A stretch of DNA of 13,963 nucleotides from Pseudomonadota bacterium (GTDB lineage Bacteria; Pseudomonadota; Gammaproteobacteria; Burkholderiales; Burkholderiaceae_C). A program made the translations under genes and the position numbers. The stretch spans positions 1-13,963 of the forward strand of contig JAEZLX010000219.1 of NCBI GenBank assembly GCA_023415035.1. Direction: 5' to 3'. The notes under the pieces are model-generated. The model searched no databases, was not told the origin of the DNA, and saw only the letters and a program-made list of their open reading frames with translations. This document shows positions 6,599 to 13,783 of the stretch, in pieces (position 1 is the first letter of the stretch; the number at the start of each line of letters is the position of its first letter).

Positions 6599-8604
6599 GG
6601 TCTGGAAGGCCAGGTCAGCTGGCGGAATTGCCTGCGCAGCGTTGACAGGGATGGCGCATGCGCCTGTCCACTGTAGCGCTGTCGTTCAAGCATCAGCAAC
6701 CACTGGGCGAGGTCGCGGGTGAAATCGGTGTCCCCCCAGTGGCGGAGCGCACTTTGGGCGAGCCCGCGGGGGGTGGGGCGAACGTCCTCGGGCAGTCCCA
6801 GACGGACCAGCCGCTGGCGCGCGCGCATGAGCAGGCGCAGCCACGGGTCCTGGCGGTGCTTGTCCCACAGCATCCACAACGCGCCACCGAGCCCCGCAAT
6901 GGCCGTGACCATGCCCAGTGCCACGGCCAGGTCGCTCCAGCTTGGCGAGCGGAAACCGATGTTGCGCAGGAAATCCATCTGCCGCTCCTGCGTGTAGTCG
7001 AGCACCCACTGGTTCCAGCGGTTGTTGACCGCACCCCACAGGTTGCGCAGCGTGGCCGCGAGGGTGGGGTTGATGTTGCGGATCGCGCCGGCGATGGCGC
7101 CTTGCGGTGCCTCAAGCCGCGTCAGGCTGCCCAGACGGGCGGGTGCCACCACGCCGGTGGGGTCGATGCGCACCCAGCCCTCGCCGGGCATCCACACCTC
7201 GGCCCAGGCGTGGGCATCGGCCTGGCGGACCACCCAGTAGCCATCCAGGGCGTTGAACTCGCCGCCGAGGTAGCCGGTCACCACCCGGGCGGGGACGCCC
7301 GTCGCGCGCATCAGGATGACAAAGCTGCTAGCGATGTGTTCGCAGAAGCCTTCCTTGCGATCGAACCAGAACTCGTCTGCGGTGTGTTGGCCGTACACAC
7401 CCGGGTCCAGCGTATAGGCATAGCCGCCGGTGCGCAGGCGCTGCAGGGCCGCGCTTACCAGCCGCGGAATGGCATCAGGACCGGCGCCGTGTTCCTGCCG
7501 CATGGCGCGCGCGAGTTCATGGGTGCGCGGGTTGAAGCCGCGGGGCAGTTGCACCTGCGTCTGCAGGGTTGGGGTGGCTTCGCGGGGACCGTGCCGGAAT
7601 GTCAGATGGCTGCTGGTCCGGAACCGCATCAGTTCCGTCACCGGGCGGGTGCTCAGCCATTGCAGGTCGGGCGTCATGAAGGCGCGCCCCCGTGGAATCT
7701 GCGGCGCTTCGGTGGCCGCCTCCAGCAGCACCAGCCAGGGGCGCCGGCTGGGTTCCATCGTGACCTCGTAACCGATGGCCTCACCCTGTGGCTCCAGCTG
7801 CGCCAGCGTTGCGGCGTTCAGGGAGAAATCGGGTCGCTGCGGGCGCCATACGGCTCCGTCGAACTCGCTCAGAACCGGGCCGCGGAAATACAGGTTCGAC
7901 AAGGGCGGCACCGGCCCGTCGAAGCGAATGCGCATGGCCACCTCGTCCTCGATCGCCAGCTGAGCCACCTGCCCGACGCGCATTTCGTCGGACAGGCCGG
8001 TCTTGCCCAGAGGATCCTGCCCCGGCACGCCCCACAGGGGGGCCATGCGCGGGAACAGCAGGAACAGCACCAGCATCACAGGGGCGCCCAGCAGGGCCAT
8101 GCGCGTGGCGATCCAGGCCGACTGGCGCAGCGGCGGATGTCCGACCGGCGTGTGGGCATTGACCAGGGCCGTCAGCAGGCTGAGCAACGCCAGTAGGATG
8201 CCCACCGCCGTCAGCAGTGACTGCGAATAGAAGAAGTGTGTGAGCAGCGCAAAGAAGGCCAGGAAGAAGATGACGAAGGCGTCGCGCCGCGCGCGCATCT
8301 CCAGTGTCTTGAGCGCCAGCAGAACGACGACCAGGGTGACGCCGGCATCCTGCCCCAGCAGCGTGCGGTGCGACAGCCATGTGGCCACCAGCGCCGCGGT
8401 GAGCAGGCCCAGCCGCCACGGCCAGCGGGGCAGCGGACGCCCGCGCCAGGCCATCGTGCCGCGCCACAGCAGCACGCCGGCAGCCATGAGCGAACACCAC
8501 AGGGGTACGTTGCCCACCTGAAGGAGCAGCACCCAGCCGATCACGAGCAGCAGGAACAATGTGTCGCGCGTGTCGCGCGGCAACGAGCGGCCGATGTTCA
8601 GCAT
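6595..8604 (-). CDS. tgpA: TgpA-type membrane transglutaminase (DUF3488/transglutaminase)
   Basis: This 669-residue membrane protein has about six or seven N-terminal helices (roughly residues 14-183, DUF3488/TgpA_N). A large, probably periplasmic, region carries a transglutaminase core, followed by one more helix (about 560-580) and a cytoplasmic tail resembling DUF4129. The catalytic triad is Cys421 in EGFCEHIA, His465 in DAHAWAEVW and Asp481 in RIDPTG. Length and triad spacing (44 and 16) agree, as far as I recall, with Pseudomonas aeruginosa TgpA (Cys404, His448, Asp464), a protein described as important for viability there. An open frame extends 60 codons further upstream, but those residues lie inside the preceding gene and read like frame shadow. 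ATG at 8604 has GGAGG 10 nt before it and overlaps the DUF58 stop by 7 nt (ATGCTGA). The substrate is unknown. Confidence 0.92.
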   Translation of the reverse strand: MLNIGRSLPRDTRDTLFLLLVIGWVLLLQVGNVPLWCSLMAAGVLLWRGTMAWRGRPLPRWPWRLGLLTAALVATWLSHRTLLGQDAGVTLVVVLLALKTLEMRARRDAFVIFFLAFFALLTHFFYSQSLLTAVGILLALLSLLTALVNAHTPVGHPPLRQSAWIATRMALLGAPVMLVLFLLFPRMAPLWGVPGQDPLGKTGLSDEMRVGQVAQLAIEDEVAMRIRFDGPVPPLSNLYFRGPVLSEFDGAVWRPQRPDFSLNAATLAQLEPQGEAIGYEVTMEPSRRPWLVLLEAATEAPQIPRGRAFMTPDLQWLSTRPVTELMRFRTSSHLTFRHGPREATPTLQTQVQLPRGFNPRTHELARAMRQEHGAGPDAIPRLVSAALQRLRTGGYAYTLDPGVYGQHTADEFWFDRKEGFCEHIASSFVILMRATGVPARVVTGYLGGEFNALDGYWVVRQADAHAWAEVWMPGEGWVRIDPTGVVAPARLGSLTRLEAPQGAIAGAIRNINPTLAATLRNLWGAVNNRWNQWVLDYTQERQMDFLRNIGFRSPSWSDLAVALGMVTAIAGLGGALWMLWDKHRQDPWLRLLMRARQRLVRLGLPEDVRPTPRGLAQSALRHWGDTDFTRDLAQWLLMLERQRYSGQAHAPSLSTLRRQFRQLTWPSRP

Positions 8605-9617
8605 GTCGCCAGTGCCTCCAGGCATCGGTGGCGGTGTGCGGCACCCCGGTCCGGCGGTATCTGGGCGCCCGGCAGCCGCAGGCCGTAGGCCACGTCGAGC
8701 TGGTCGGCCTGCAGGACCCAGGCGGTCAGCCGAGCGATCCTGCTTTCCGGATCGGCGGCGCCGCAGGTGGCGTAGTCCAGCCACAGCAGGGCGCGCTGGC
8801 TGCCCGAGGCATCGCGGCTGACCAGGTCGTCACGCCCGGCCGCCATGGCCTGGGCGGCTTTCTTCCAGACCACGGTGCGCAGGGGATCGCCCCGTCGGTA
8901 GGCCCGCACGCCGTCGAACTCGCCGGCCGTGCGGCTGGCCTGGATGCCGGCGTGGCCCGGTTGCGGCTCTCCCGGCGGCAGAGGCGGCGGATGCGCTTCG
9001 ACACGGGGGTAGGCCAGCAGGCGGCTCGCCGGGCGCCAGACCGTCCACACACGGAAGGTGCCCAGCGGAAACAGGGTCGATGCCGTCAGGGGCGGAACCT
9101 GGTGCCAGCCACGCGAAGGGACCAGCCAGGTCACTTGCATGGTGGCGCTGCCCTGGGCAGGCACGTCGGTCCATGCGGGTGGCTGACGGCGGTCGGCGTC
9201 ATGCAGCGCCAGGCCGATGCCGTGGCGCGGCTGTCGTCCCGGGTTCGTCAGCACGATCTCCAGTGGCACGGGGGTGCCGGCATGGGCGGGCGCAGGCGGT
9301 GTCAGCCGCAGCGAGAGGCCGCGCAGGTTCGCGTGGCACACGTGCATGCCCACCGCCGCGCAGCCGGCCAGCAGGAAGGTCAGCAAATATCCCAGGTTGA
9401 GCTGGTAGTTGATGCTGGCCACCAGCAGCAGCACCAGCGTCAGGGCAAGCATGCCGCCAGGCCGGGTTGGCAGGATGTAGACATTGCGCTGCGTCAGCAC
9501 CAGCGTGTCCGTGTGGGGCAGGCGGTTGAGAAACCACTGCCGCCAATGCGCGCGCAGCCGGCCGCTGCCGGGGATGCCACCGGGTGTTTGCGGTGTCCGT
9601 GACAGGGTGGAGGGCAT
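8598..9617 (-). CDS. DUF58 domain membrane protein of the MoxR cluster
   Basis: This 339-residue protein has two membrane helices near its N-terminus (about 56-70 and 74-92), then a soluble beta-rich region, then the DUF58 signature FDGVRAYRRGDPLRTVVWKKAA split here as FDGVRAYRRGDP (234-245) and LRTVVWKKAA (246-255). The C-terminal part (ALLWLDYA onward) resembles the von Willebrand A-like fold assigned to this family. DUF58 proteins regularly sit between a MoxR ATPase and a TgpA-type transglutaminase and are presumed to link the ATPase to a membrane substrate; this role is inferred from gene neighbourhood. The ATG is 5 nt after the moxR stop, and its own stop overlaps the tgpA start, so all three are co-translated. 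Confidence 0.9.
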   Translation of the reverse strand: MPSTLSRTPQTPGGIPGSGRLRAHWRQWFLNRLPHTDTLVLTQRNVYILPTRPGGMLALTLVLLLVASINYQLNLGYLLTFLLAGCAAVGMHVCHANLRGLSLRLTPPAPAHAGTPVPLEIVLTNPGRQPRHGIGLALHDADRRQPPAWTDVPAQGSATMQVTWLVPSRGWHQVPPLTASTLFPLGTFRVWTVWRPASRLLAYPRVEAHPPPLPPGEPQPGHAGIQASRTAGEFDGVRAYRRGDPLRTVVWKKAAQAMAAGRDDLVSRDASGSQRALLWLDYATCGAADPESRIARLTAWVLQADQLDVAYGLRLPGAQIPPDRGAAHRHRCLEALATC

Positions 9618-9622
9618 GGGGG

Positions 9623-10543
9623 TCAGGGCAACGGCACGGCATCGACCATGGCGCGAACCTGCTCGGCCGATCCGCGCCCGGCGTCGGCCACGGGCACGAG
9701 CCGGTGCGCCACCGTCTGGGGCAGGATGTCCGCGATGTCGTCCGGCGCGACATAGTCGCGGCCGCTCAGGAAGGCCTGCGCCTTGGCGGCCCGGATCACG
9801 GCCAGCACCGCACGCGGTGACAGGCCCTGCACGAACCAGCGTCCCGAGCGGGTGGCCTGGATCAGGTCCTGCAGGTAGTCGAGCACCGGGTCGGCCGAAT
9901 GCACCGCCGTCACGGCCGCCTGCAGACGGCGCAGCTCCTGCGCGTCGAGAACGGGCCTGAGCGAGGCGAGCATGTCGCGGCGGTCCTGTCCGCGCAGCAG
10001 CGCGCGTTCGGCCGCGCGGTCGGGATAGCCCAGCGACAGGCGCATGTGGAAGCGGTCCAGCTGCGATTCGGGCAAGGGAAAGGTGCCGAGCTGGTCCTGC
10101 GGGTTCTGTGTCGCGATGACGAAGAACGGCTCGGGCAGTGGCCGGGTTTCGCCTTCGACGCTGACCTGTTTTTCCTCCATGGCCTCAAGCAGCGCGCTCT
10201 GGGTCTTGGGGCTGGCGCGGTTGATTTCGTCGGCCAGCAGCACCTGCGAGAACACCGGCCCAGGGTGGAACACGAAGCCCTCGCTGCCGCGCTCGTACAC
10301 CGAGATGCCCACCAGGTCGCTGGGCATCAGGTCGGCGGTGAACTGCACGCGTGAAAAGCCCAGCCCGAACGAGGTGGCCAGCGCATGGGCCAGGGTCGTC
10401 TTGCCGACACCGGGAACGTCCTCGATGAGCAGGTGGCCGCCCGCCAGCAGGCAGGCCACGCAGTCGGCCACCTGCCGGGGTTTGCCCACAATGACCGTGT
10501 TAAGCTGATCCAGAAGAGCTTGTAGTTTCGAGTCGGCATGCAT
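9623..10543 (-). CDS. MoxR-family AAA+ ATPase
   Basis: MoxR ATPases are chaperone-like AAA+ proteins that assemble or activate partner complexes, often with DUF58 or VWA proteins. With the start chosen here the product has 306 residues, the usual size. Visible motifs: Walker A EDVPGVGKTT (41-50, Lys48), Walker B LLADEINR (102-109, Asp105-Glu106), sensor 1 ATQNP (145-149), and the lid-domain sensor 2 segment LSPRAVLAVIRAAKA. The frame is open about 205 codons further upstream, but that part is antisense to the deacetylase gene and reads like shadow. The start is ATG at 10543 or ATG at 10558 (five residues longer). Neither has a good ribosome site, and a 21-nt inverted repeat surrounds 10543. 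It is the first gene of the reverse operon. Confidence 0.92.
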   Translation of the reverse strand: MHADSKLQALLDQLNTVIVGKPRQVADCVACLLAGGHLLIEDVPGVGKTTLAHALATSFGLGFSRVQFTADLMPSDLVGISVYERGSEGFVFHPGPVFSQVLLADEINRASPKTQSALLEAMEEKQVSVEGETRPLPEPFFVIATQNPQDQLGTFPLPESQLDRFHMRLSLGYPDRAAERALLRGQDRRDMLASLRPVLDAQELRRLQAAVTAVHSADPVLDYLQDLIQATRSGRWFVQGLSPRAVLAVIRAAKAQAFLSGRDYVAPDDIADILPQTVAHRLVPVADAGRGSAEQVRAMVDAVPLP

Positions 10544-10552
10544 GATGCCGAC
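10532..10552. promoter_or_regulatory. Perfect 8-bp inverted repeat around the moxR start
   Basis: GTCGGCAT and ATGCCGAC flank a 5-nt centre, forming an exact inverted repeat centred on 10542. It sits at the edge of the 28-bp divergent gap between moxR and the deacetylase gene. As RNA on the reverse strand, the start codon ATG 10543 would fall in the loop of this hairpin. It could be a regulator's operator for both directions or an RNA structure controlling moxR translation. No family can be named from the sequence. Confidence 0.45.
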
Positions 10553-10571
10553 AACCATACCGTAAAAAGCC

Positions 10572-11525
10572 ATGGCCCAATCCACCGGATACTTCACCCA
10601 CAGGGATTGCTGGAGACACGAAATGGGTGCGGGGCATCCCGAAAGCCCGCGGCGCCTTGACGCCATCGAGGACCGCCTGCGCGCCAGCGGACTGGCCGAC
10701 TTCCTCGACCACCGCGAGGCCACGCCGGCCGCGATGGCCGACATGGAGCTGGCGCACGACCGCATGCACCTGGCTGCCCTGCGCGGCCTGTGCGACACCC
10801 TGCGCGAGGACATCGCCGCCGGCGGCCCCGAGCATGCCCAGGTGGACCAAGACACCTCGATCAACGTCCACTCGTGGGACGCGATTCTGGTGGCGGCCGG
10901 TGCCGCCATCGACGCCACCGACGCCGTGATGGCCGGCGAGATGAGCAACGCCTTCTGTGCCGTGCGGCCGCCTGGCCACCATGCCACGCGCGACAAGGCG
11001 ATGGGATTCTGCTTTGTCAACAACGTCGCGGTGGCCGCCAAGTACGCGCTGGAGCGCCACGGCCTGGAGCGGGTGGCGATCATCGACTTTGACGTCCACC
11101 ATGGCAACGGCACCGAGGACATCGTGGCCGGAGATGAGCGCATCCTCATGTGCAGCATCTACCAGCATCCCTTCTATCCGCCCTGGGATCATTCGAACGC
11201 CGCCAACCTGTGCAACGTGCCGGTGCCCGCCTACACGCGGGGCATGGACATCCGCGAGATGGTGGACATGATGTGGATGCCGCGGCTGGACGCGCACAAG
11301 CCGCAGATGCTGTTCATCAGTGCCGGTTTCGATGGCCATCGCGAGGACGACATGGGACAGCTGGGCATGGTCGAGTCCGACTTCGTGTGGATCACCGAGC
11401 GCATGATGGAAGTGGCACGCCGCCACGCCAAAGGGCGCATCGTCAGCTGCCTGGAAGGCGGCTACGACCTCAGCTCGCTGGCGCGCAGCGTCGAGGCACA
11501 TATCCGGGCATTGGCCGAACTTTGA
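10572..11525 (+). CDS. Histone deacetylase-like / acetylpolyamine amidohydrolase-family protein
   Basis: This 317-residue cytoplasmic Zn enzyme belongs to the arginase/deacetylase superfamily (PF00850). The family removes acetyl groups from lysines, polyamines or other amines; bacterial members have varied, often unknown, substrates. The active site is complete: the tandem histidines His136-His137 in RPPGHHAT, zinc ligands Asp174 and His176 in DFDVHHGNGT, zinc ligand Asp254 in SAGFDGH, and the transition-state tyrosine Tyr298 in EGGYDL. The N-terminus TGYFTHRDCWRHEMGAGHP is typical of class II-like bacterial members, supporting the ATG at 10572, although no clear ribosome site precedes it. 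It lies divergent from moxR and 19 nt before the crotonase gene, with which it probably shares a transcript. I cannot tell protein from small-molecule substrates. Confidence 0.92.
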   Translation: MAQSTGYFTHRDCWRHEMGAGHPESPRRLDAIEDRLRASGLADFLDHREATPAAMADMELAHDRMHLAALRGLCDTLREDIAAGGPEHAQVDQDTSINVHSWDAILVAAGAAIDATDAVMAGEMSNAFCAVRPPGHHATRDKAMGFCFVNNVAVAAKYALERHGLERVAIIDFDVHHGNGTEDIVAGDERILMCSIYQHPFYPPWDHSNAANLCNVPVPAYTRGMDIREMVDMMWMPRLDAHKPQMLFISAGFDGHREDDMGQLGMVESDFVWITERMMEVARRHAKGRIVSCLEGGYDLSSLARSVEAHIRALAEL

Positions 11526-11544
11526 TCCGGGAGGCAGACATCCG

Positions 11545-12333
11545 ATGACGACCCCTTCCGAACCCCTGCTGCTGCATGAGCGCGATGCGCGTGGCGTGCA
11601 CAGGCTCACGCTCAACGCGCCGCGCAGTTTCAACGCACTGTCCTCGTCCATGCTCGATGCCCTGCAGGGCGCGCTCGATGTGGTGCGCGACGACAAGGAC
11701 GCGCGTGCCGTGGTGATCGCAGCCGAGGGCAAGGCCTTCTGTGCCGGCCACGATCTCAAGGAAATGCGCGCCACACCGGATGAAGGGTTCTACCGCGAGC
11801 TGTTCGGGCGCTGCACTCGCATGATGCTCTCGATCCAGCGCCTGCCCGTGCCCGTGATGGCCCGTGTGCAGGGCCTGGCCACGGCGGCGGGTTGCCAGCT
11901 GGTGGCCCAGTGCGACCTGGCGGTGGCGGCGGAAAGCGCCAGCTTCGGCGTCAACGGTATCGATGTGGGCCTGTTCTGCGCCACGCCCAGCGTACCCTTG
12001 TCGCGCAACATGGGCCCCAAGCAGGCGATGGAGATGCTGCTCACGGGCGAATTCATCTGCGCCGCCGAGGCGCAGCGCCGCGGGCTGGTGAACCGGGTCG
12101 TGCCTTCGGAGCGGCTCGATGCGGAGGTCGAAGCACTGGTTGCCGCCATTCTGGGCAAGCCGCGCGAGGCCATCGCCATGGGCAAGGCGCTGTTCTACCG
12201 GCAGCGCGAAACCGGCATTGAATCGGCCTACCAGCTGGCGGGCCAGACCATGGCCTGCAACATGGTCCATCCGGTCGCGCAGGAGGGCGTGCAGGCCTTC
12301 ATCGACAAGCGGCCGCCATCCTGGAAATCCTGA
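11545..12333 (+). CDS. ECHDC3-like enoyl-CoA hydratase/isomerase family protein, both catalytic Glu missing
   Basis: This 262-residue crotonase-fold protein is annotated by family as enoyl-CoA hydratase. The oxyanion-hole segments are present (AGHDLKEM; GLATAAGCQL), as is the C-terminal helix ending KRPPSW. The two glutamates that activate water in true hydratases (Glu144 and Glu164 of rat crotonase) fall here at Gln118 (AGCQL) and Gly138 (FGVNGID), 20 residues apart as in the classic enzyme. Ordinary hydration is therefore doubtful. The overall pattern (GHDLKEM, LPVPVMARVQG, GLFCATPSVPLSR, AMEMLLTGE) resembles the ECHDC3 subfamily, whose reaction is not established. GGGAGG at 11529-11534 stands 10 nt before the ATG. 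Thioesterase, decarboxylase or isomerase chemistry on an acyl-CoA remains possible. Confidence 0.9.
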   Translation: MTTPSEPLLLHERDARGVHRLTLNAPRSFNALSSSMLDALQGALDVVRDDKDARAVVIAAEGKAFCAGHDLKEMRATPDEGFYRELFGRCTRMMLSIQRLPVPVMARVQGLATAAGCQLVAQCDLAVAAESASFGVNGIDVGLFCATPSVPLSRNMGPKQAMEMLLTGEFICAAEAQRRGLVNRVVPSERLDAEVEALVAAILGKPREAIAMGKALFYRQRETGIESAYQLAGQTMACNMVHPVAQEGVQAFIDKRPPSWKS

Positions 12334-12339
12334 GCGGGC

Positions 12340-13632
12340 ATGAACCATACCCTGCCACGTCCCATTGATGACCTGGCCTTGTGGGCACAGGGCTTCATGC
12401 AAAAGAGTGTCTTGTCCGAGGCGGCGTTGCTGGCGCTCGCGGTGGCGCTGGCCTGGTGGCTGAGCGCGCGCTGGCGGCGCGGCGAGCGACAGCCGCAGGA
12501 CCGGCGCTCCATCCTGTTTGGCACGTCCATCTTCGACGGGGTGCTGTTCCCTGTCCTGCTGCTGGTGTTCGCCTACGTGGCGCGGGCCTGGGCCGCGCAC
12601 ATTGGGCCACTGATCCTCTTTCATGTCGCCATGCCGGTGACCATCTCGCTGGCCGCGATCCGTGTCGGCGCCAAGGTCCTGCAGCAGGCGGCGGGTGATG
12701 CAGCCTGGGCGCGCGTGCTGGAGCGCAGCATCAGCTGGATGGCCTGGATCTCAGTCGTGCTTTGGGTCTCCGGCCTGTTGCCCGTGCTGCTGGCCGAACT
12801 GGACGAAATGACCTGGCAGATCGGCGGCACCACCATGACCCTTCGGGCGATGCTCGAAGGCCTGCTGACGGCGGTGGCTGTGCTGATCGCAACATTGTGG
12901 GTATCCTCTGCCATCGAGGATCGCATGCTGGCCTCGGCCGGTGCGCGCGACCAGTCCCTGCGACGCATGGCCTCCAAGCTCGTGCGTGCCGTGCTGCTGT
13001 TCATCGGGCTGCTGGTGGCGATGACGGCCATCGGCATCGACCTGACCGCACTGTCGGTCCTGGGCGGCGCCATCGGCGTCGGCATTGGTCTGGGCTTGCA
13101 GAAGCTGGCCGCCAATTACGTCAGCGGTTTCATCATCCTGGCCGAGCGTGCCGTGCGCATCGGCGACAACATCCGTGTTGACGGCTTCGAGGGTCGCATC
13201 GTCGACATCACGGGACGCTACACGCGTATCCGGGCCCTGTCGGGCCGGGAGGCCATCGTGCCCAACGATTCGCTCATCACCAGCCGTGTCGAGAACCTCT
13301 CGCAATCCGACCGCAAGACCGCCGTGACGACCGCGGTGTCGGTGGGCTACGACAGCGATGTCGAGCTGGTCAAACGTCTGCTGGAAGCGTGTGCCGCGGC
13401 GCAGCCGCGCGTGCTCAAGATACCGGCTCCCTCGGCCATGCTTGACAGCTTCGGTGCCGACGGCATCGAATTCACGTTGGCGTTCTACATCAGCGATCCC
13501 GAAAACGGGCAGGGCGGCCTCAAGTCCGATGTGAACTTCGCCATCCTGAAAACGTTGCGCGAACACGGCATCGACATCCCGTATCCGCAGCGCGTGGTCA
13601 ATCTGGTCAACGCGGAAGATCGTCGCTTATAA
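12340..13632 (+). CDS. MscS-family mechanosensitive ion channel
   Basis: This 430-residue inner-membrane protein has several predicted helices (about 25-43, 63-82, 88-107, 130-151, 171-190, 212-230). The MscS pore helix and beta domain follow, with LGGAIGVGIGLGLQKLAANY (241-260), then VSGFIILAERAVRIGDNI and the soluble C-terminal vestibule (PF00924). Such channels open under membrane tension to release solutes during hypo-osmotic shock. The extra helices before the pore make it larger than E. coli MscS (286 residues), more like the intermediate YnaI/YbdG type. The ATG is 6 nt after the crotonase stop with only a weak ribosome site, so it probably depends on that operon. Its last codons overlap the -10 box proposed for etfB. 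Confidence 0.93.
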   Translation: MNHTLPRPIDDLALWAQGFMQKSVLSEAALLALAVALAWWLSARWRRGERQPQDRRSILFGTSIFDGVLFPVLLLVFAYVARAWAAHIGPLILFHVAMPVTISLAAIRVGAKVLQQAAGDAAWARVLERSISWMAWISVVLWVSGLLPVLLAELDEMTWQIGGTTMTLRAMLEGLLTAVAVLIATLWVSSAIEDRMLASAGARDQSLRRMASKLVRAVLLFIGLLVAMTAIGIDLTALSVLGGAIGVGIGLGLQKLAANYVSGFIILAERAVRIGDNIRVDGFEGRIVDITGRYTRIRALSGREAIVPNDSLITSRVENLSQSDRKTAVTTAVSVGYDSDVELVKRLLEACAAAQPRVLKIPAPSAMLDSFGADGIEFTLAFYISDPENGQGGLKSDVNFAILKTLREHGIDIPYPQRVVNLVNAEDRRL

Positions 13633-13633
13633 T
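13604..13633 (+). promoter_or_regulatory. Candidate sigma-70 promoter for etfB
   Basis: A perfect TATAAT at 13628-13633 overlaps the mscS stop codon. Eighteen bases upstream, TGGTCA at 13604-13609 matches the -35 consensus at four of six positions. Transcription would start near 13640, inside the inverted repeat that follows, giving a leader of about 145 nt before etfB. This is pattern matching only. Confidence 0.45.
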
Positions 13634-13634
13634 C

Positions 13635-13658
13635 AAAAAAGAACGGTCGTTCGTTTTT
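13635..13658. promoter_or_regulatory. Inverted repeat (operator or weak terminator) before etfB
   Basis: The core GAACGGTCGTTC (13641-13652) is flanked by A-tracts on the left and T-tracts on the right; 10 of 12 symmetric pairs match. A hairpin would have a short, low-GC stem, so it would be a poor terminator of mscS, though the T-run leaves this possible. Its position over the predicted start point of the TATAAT promoter fits a repressor operator better, in the style of TetR-family sites. The regulator's identity is inference. Confidence 0.45.
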
Positions 13659-13696
13659 GAAGCGCAGCGTTACACGGTGGCCTGCGCAAGGGCACA

Positions 13697-13702
13697 TACA
13701 AT
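13697..13702 (+). promoter_or_regulatory. Possible second -10 box for etfB
   Basis: TACAAT matches the -10 consensus at five of six positions. The nearest -35-like element, TTACAC at 13670-13675, is 21 bp away, too far for an unassisted sigma-70 promoter but closer to the long spacers used with activators. Start would be near 13709, at the palindrome. Weak support. Confidence 0.2.
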
Positions 13703-13706
13703 CCGG

Positions 13707-13724
13707 ATTGACGTGCACGTCAAT
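13707..13724. promoter_or_regulatory. Perfect 18-bp palindrome before etfB
   Basis: ATTGACGTGCACGTCAAT reads the same on both strands, 59 nt before the etfB start. A perfect 18-bp palindrome in a control region is strong evidence for a dimeric regulator site. Its TTGACGT..ACGTCAA form recalls, from memory, sites of the MerR-type LiuR regulators of branched-chain amino acid and fatty acid genes, whose regulons can include etf genes; this link is unproven. Confidence 0.55.
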
Positions 13725-13783
13725 CAACGTGCGGAACAGTTCGAATCCGTTACCGTTTTCCAACCTTTGAGGAGCAGCCGAGT

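Noticed and set aside
6658..8196. Forward open frame of 512 codons opposite tgpA, and another of 347 codons at 8559-9602 opposite the DUF58 gene
   Set aside because: Both lack recognisable motifs and ribosome sites and mirror strongly coding reverse-strand genes.
10544..11158. In-frame 205-codon upstream extension of moxR
   Set aside because: It runs antisense through the deacetylase active-site coding region and reads as low-complexity shadow; MoxR proteins normally start close to the chosen ATG.
10500..12624. Overlapping reverse frames (424 and 384 codons) opposite the deacetylase, crotonase and mscS genes
   Set aside because: They have no domain, cover genes with complete motifs, and have composition typical of antisense GC-rich frames.
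13662..13687. GCGCAG...CTGCGC inverted repeat (14-nt spacer) in the etfB leader as a riboswitch or terminator
   Set aside because: Six-bp arms with a long loop and no T-run are expected by chance in GC-rich DNA; I saw no conserved riboswitch core.
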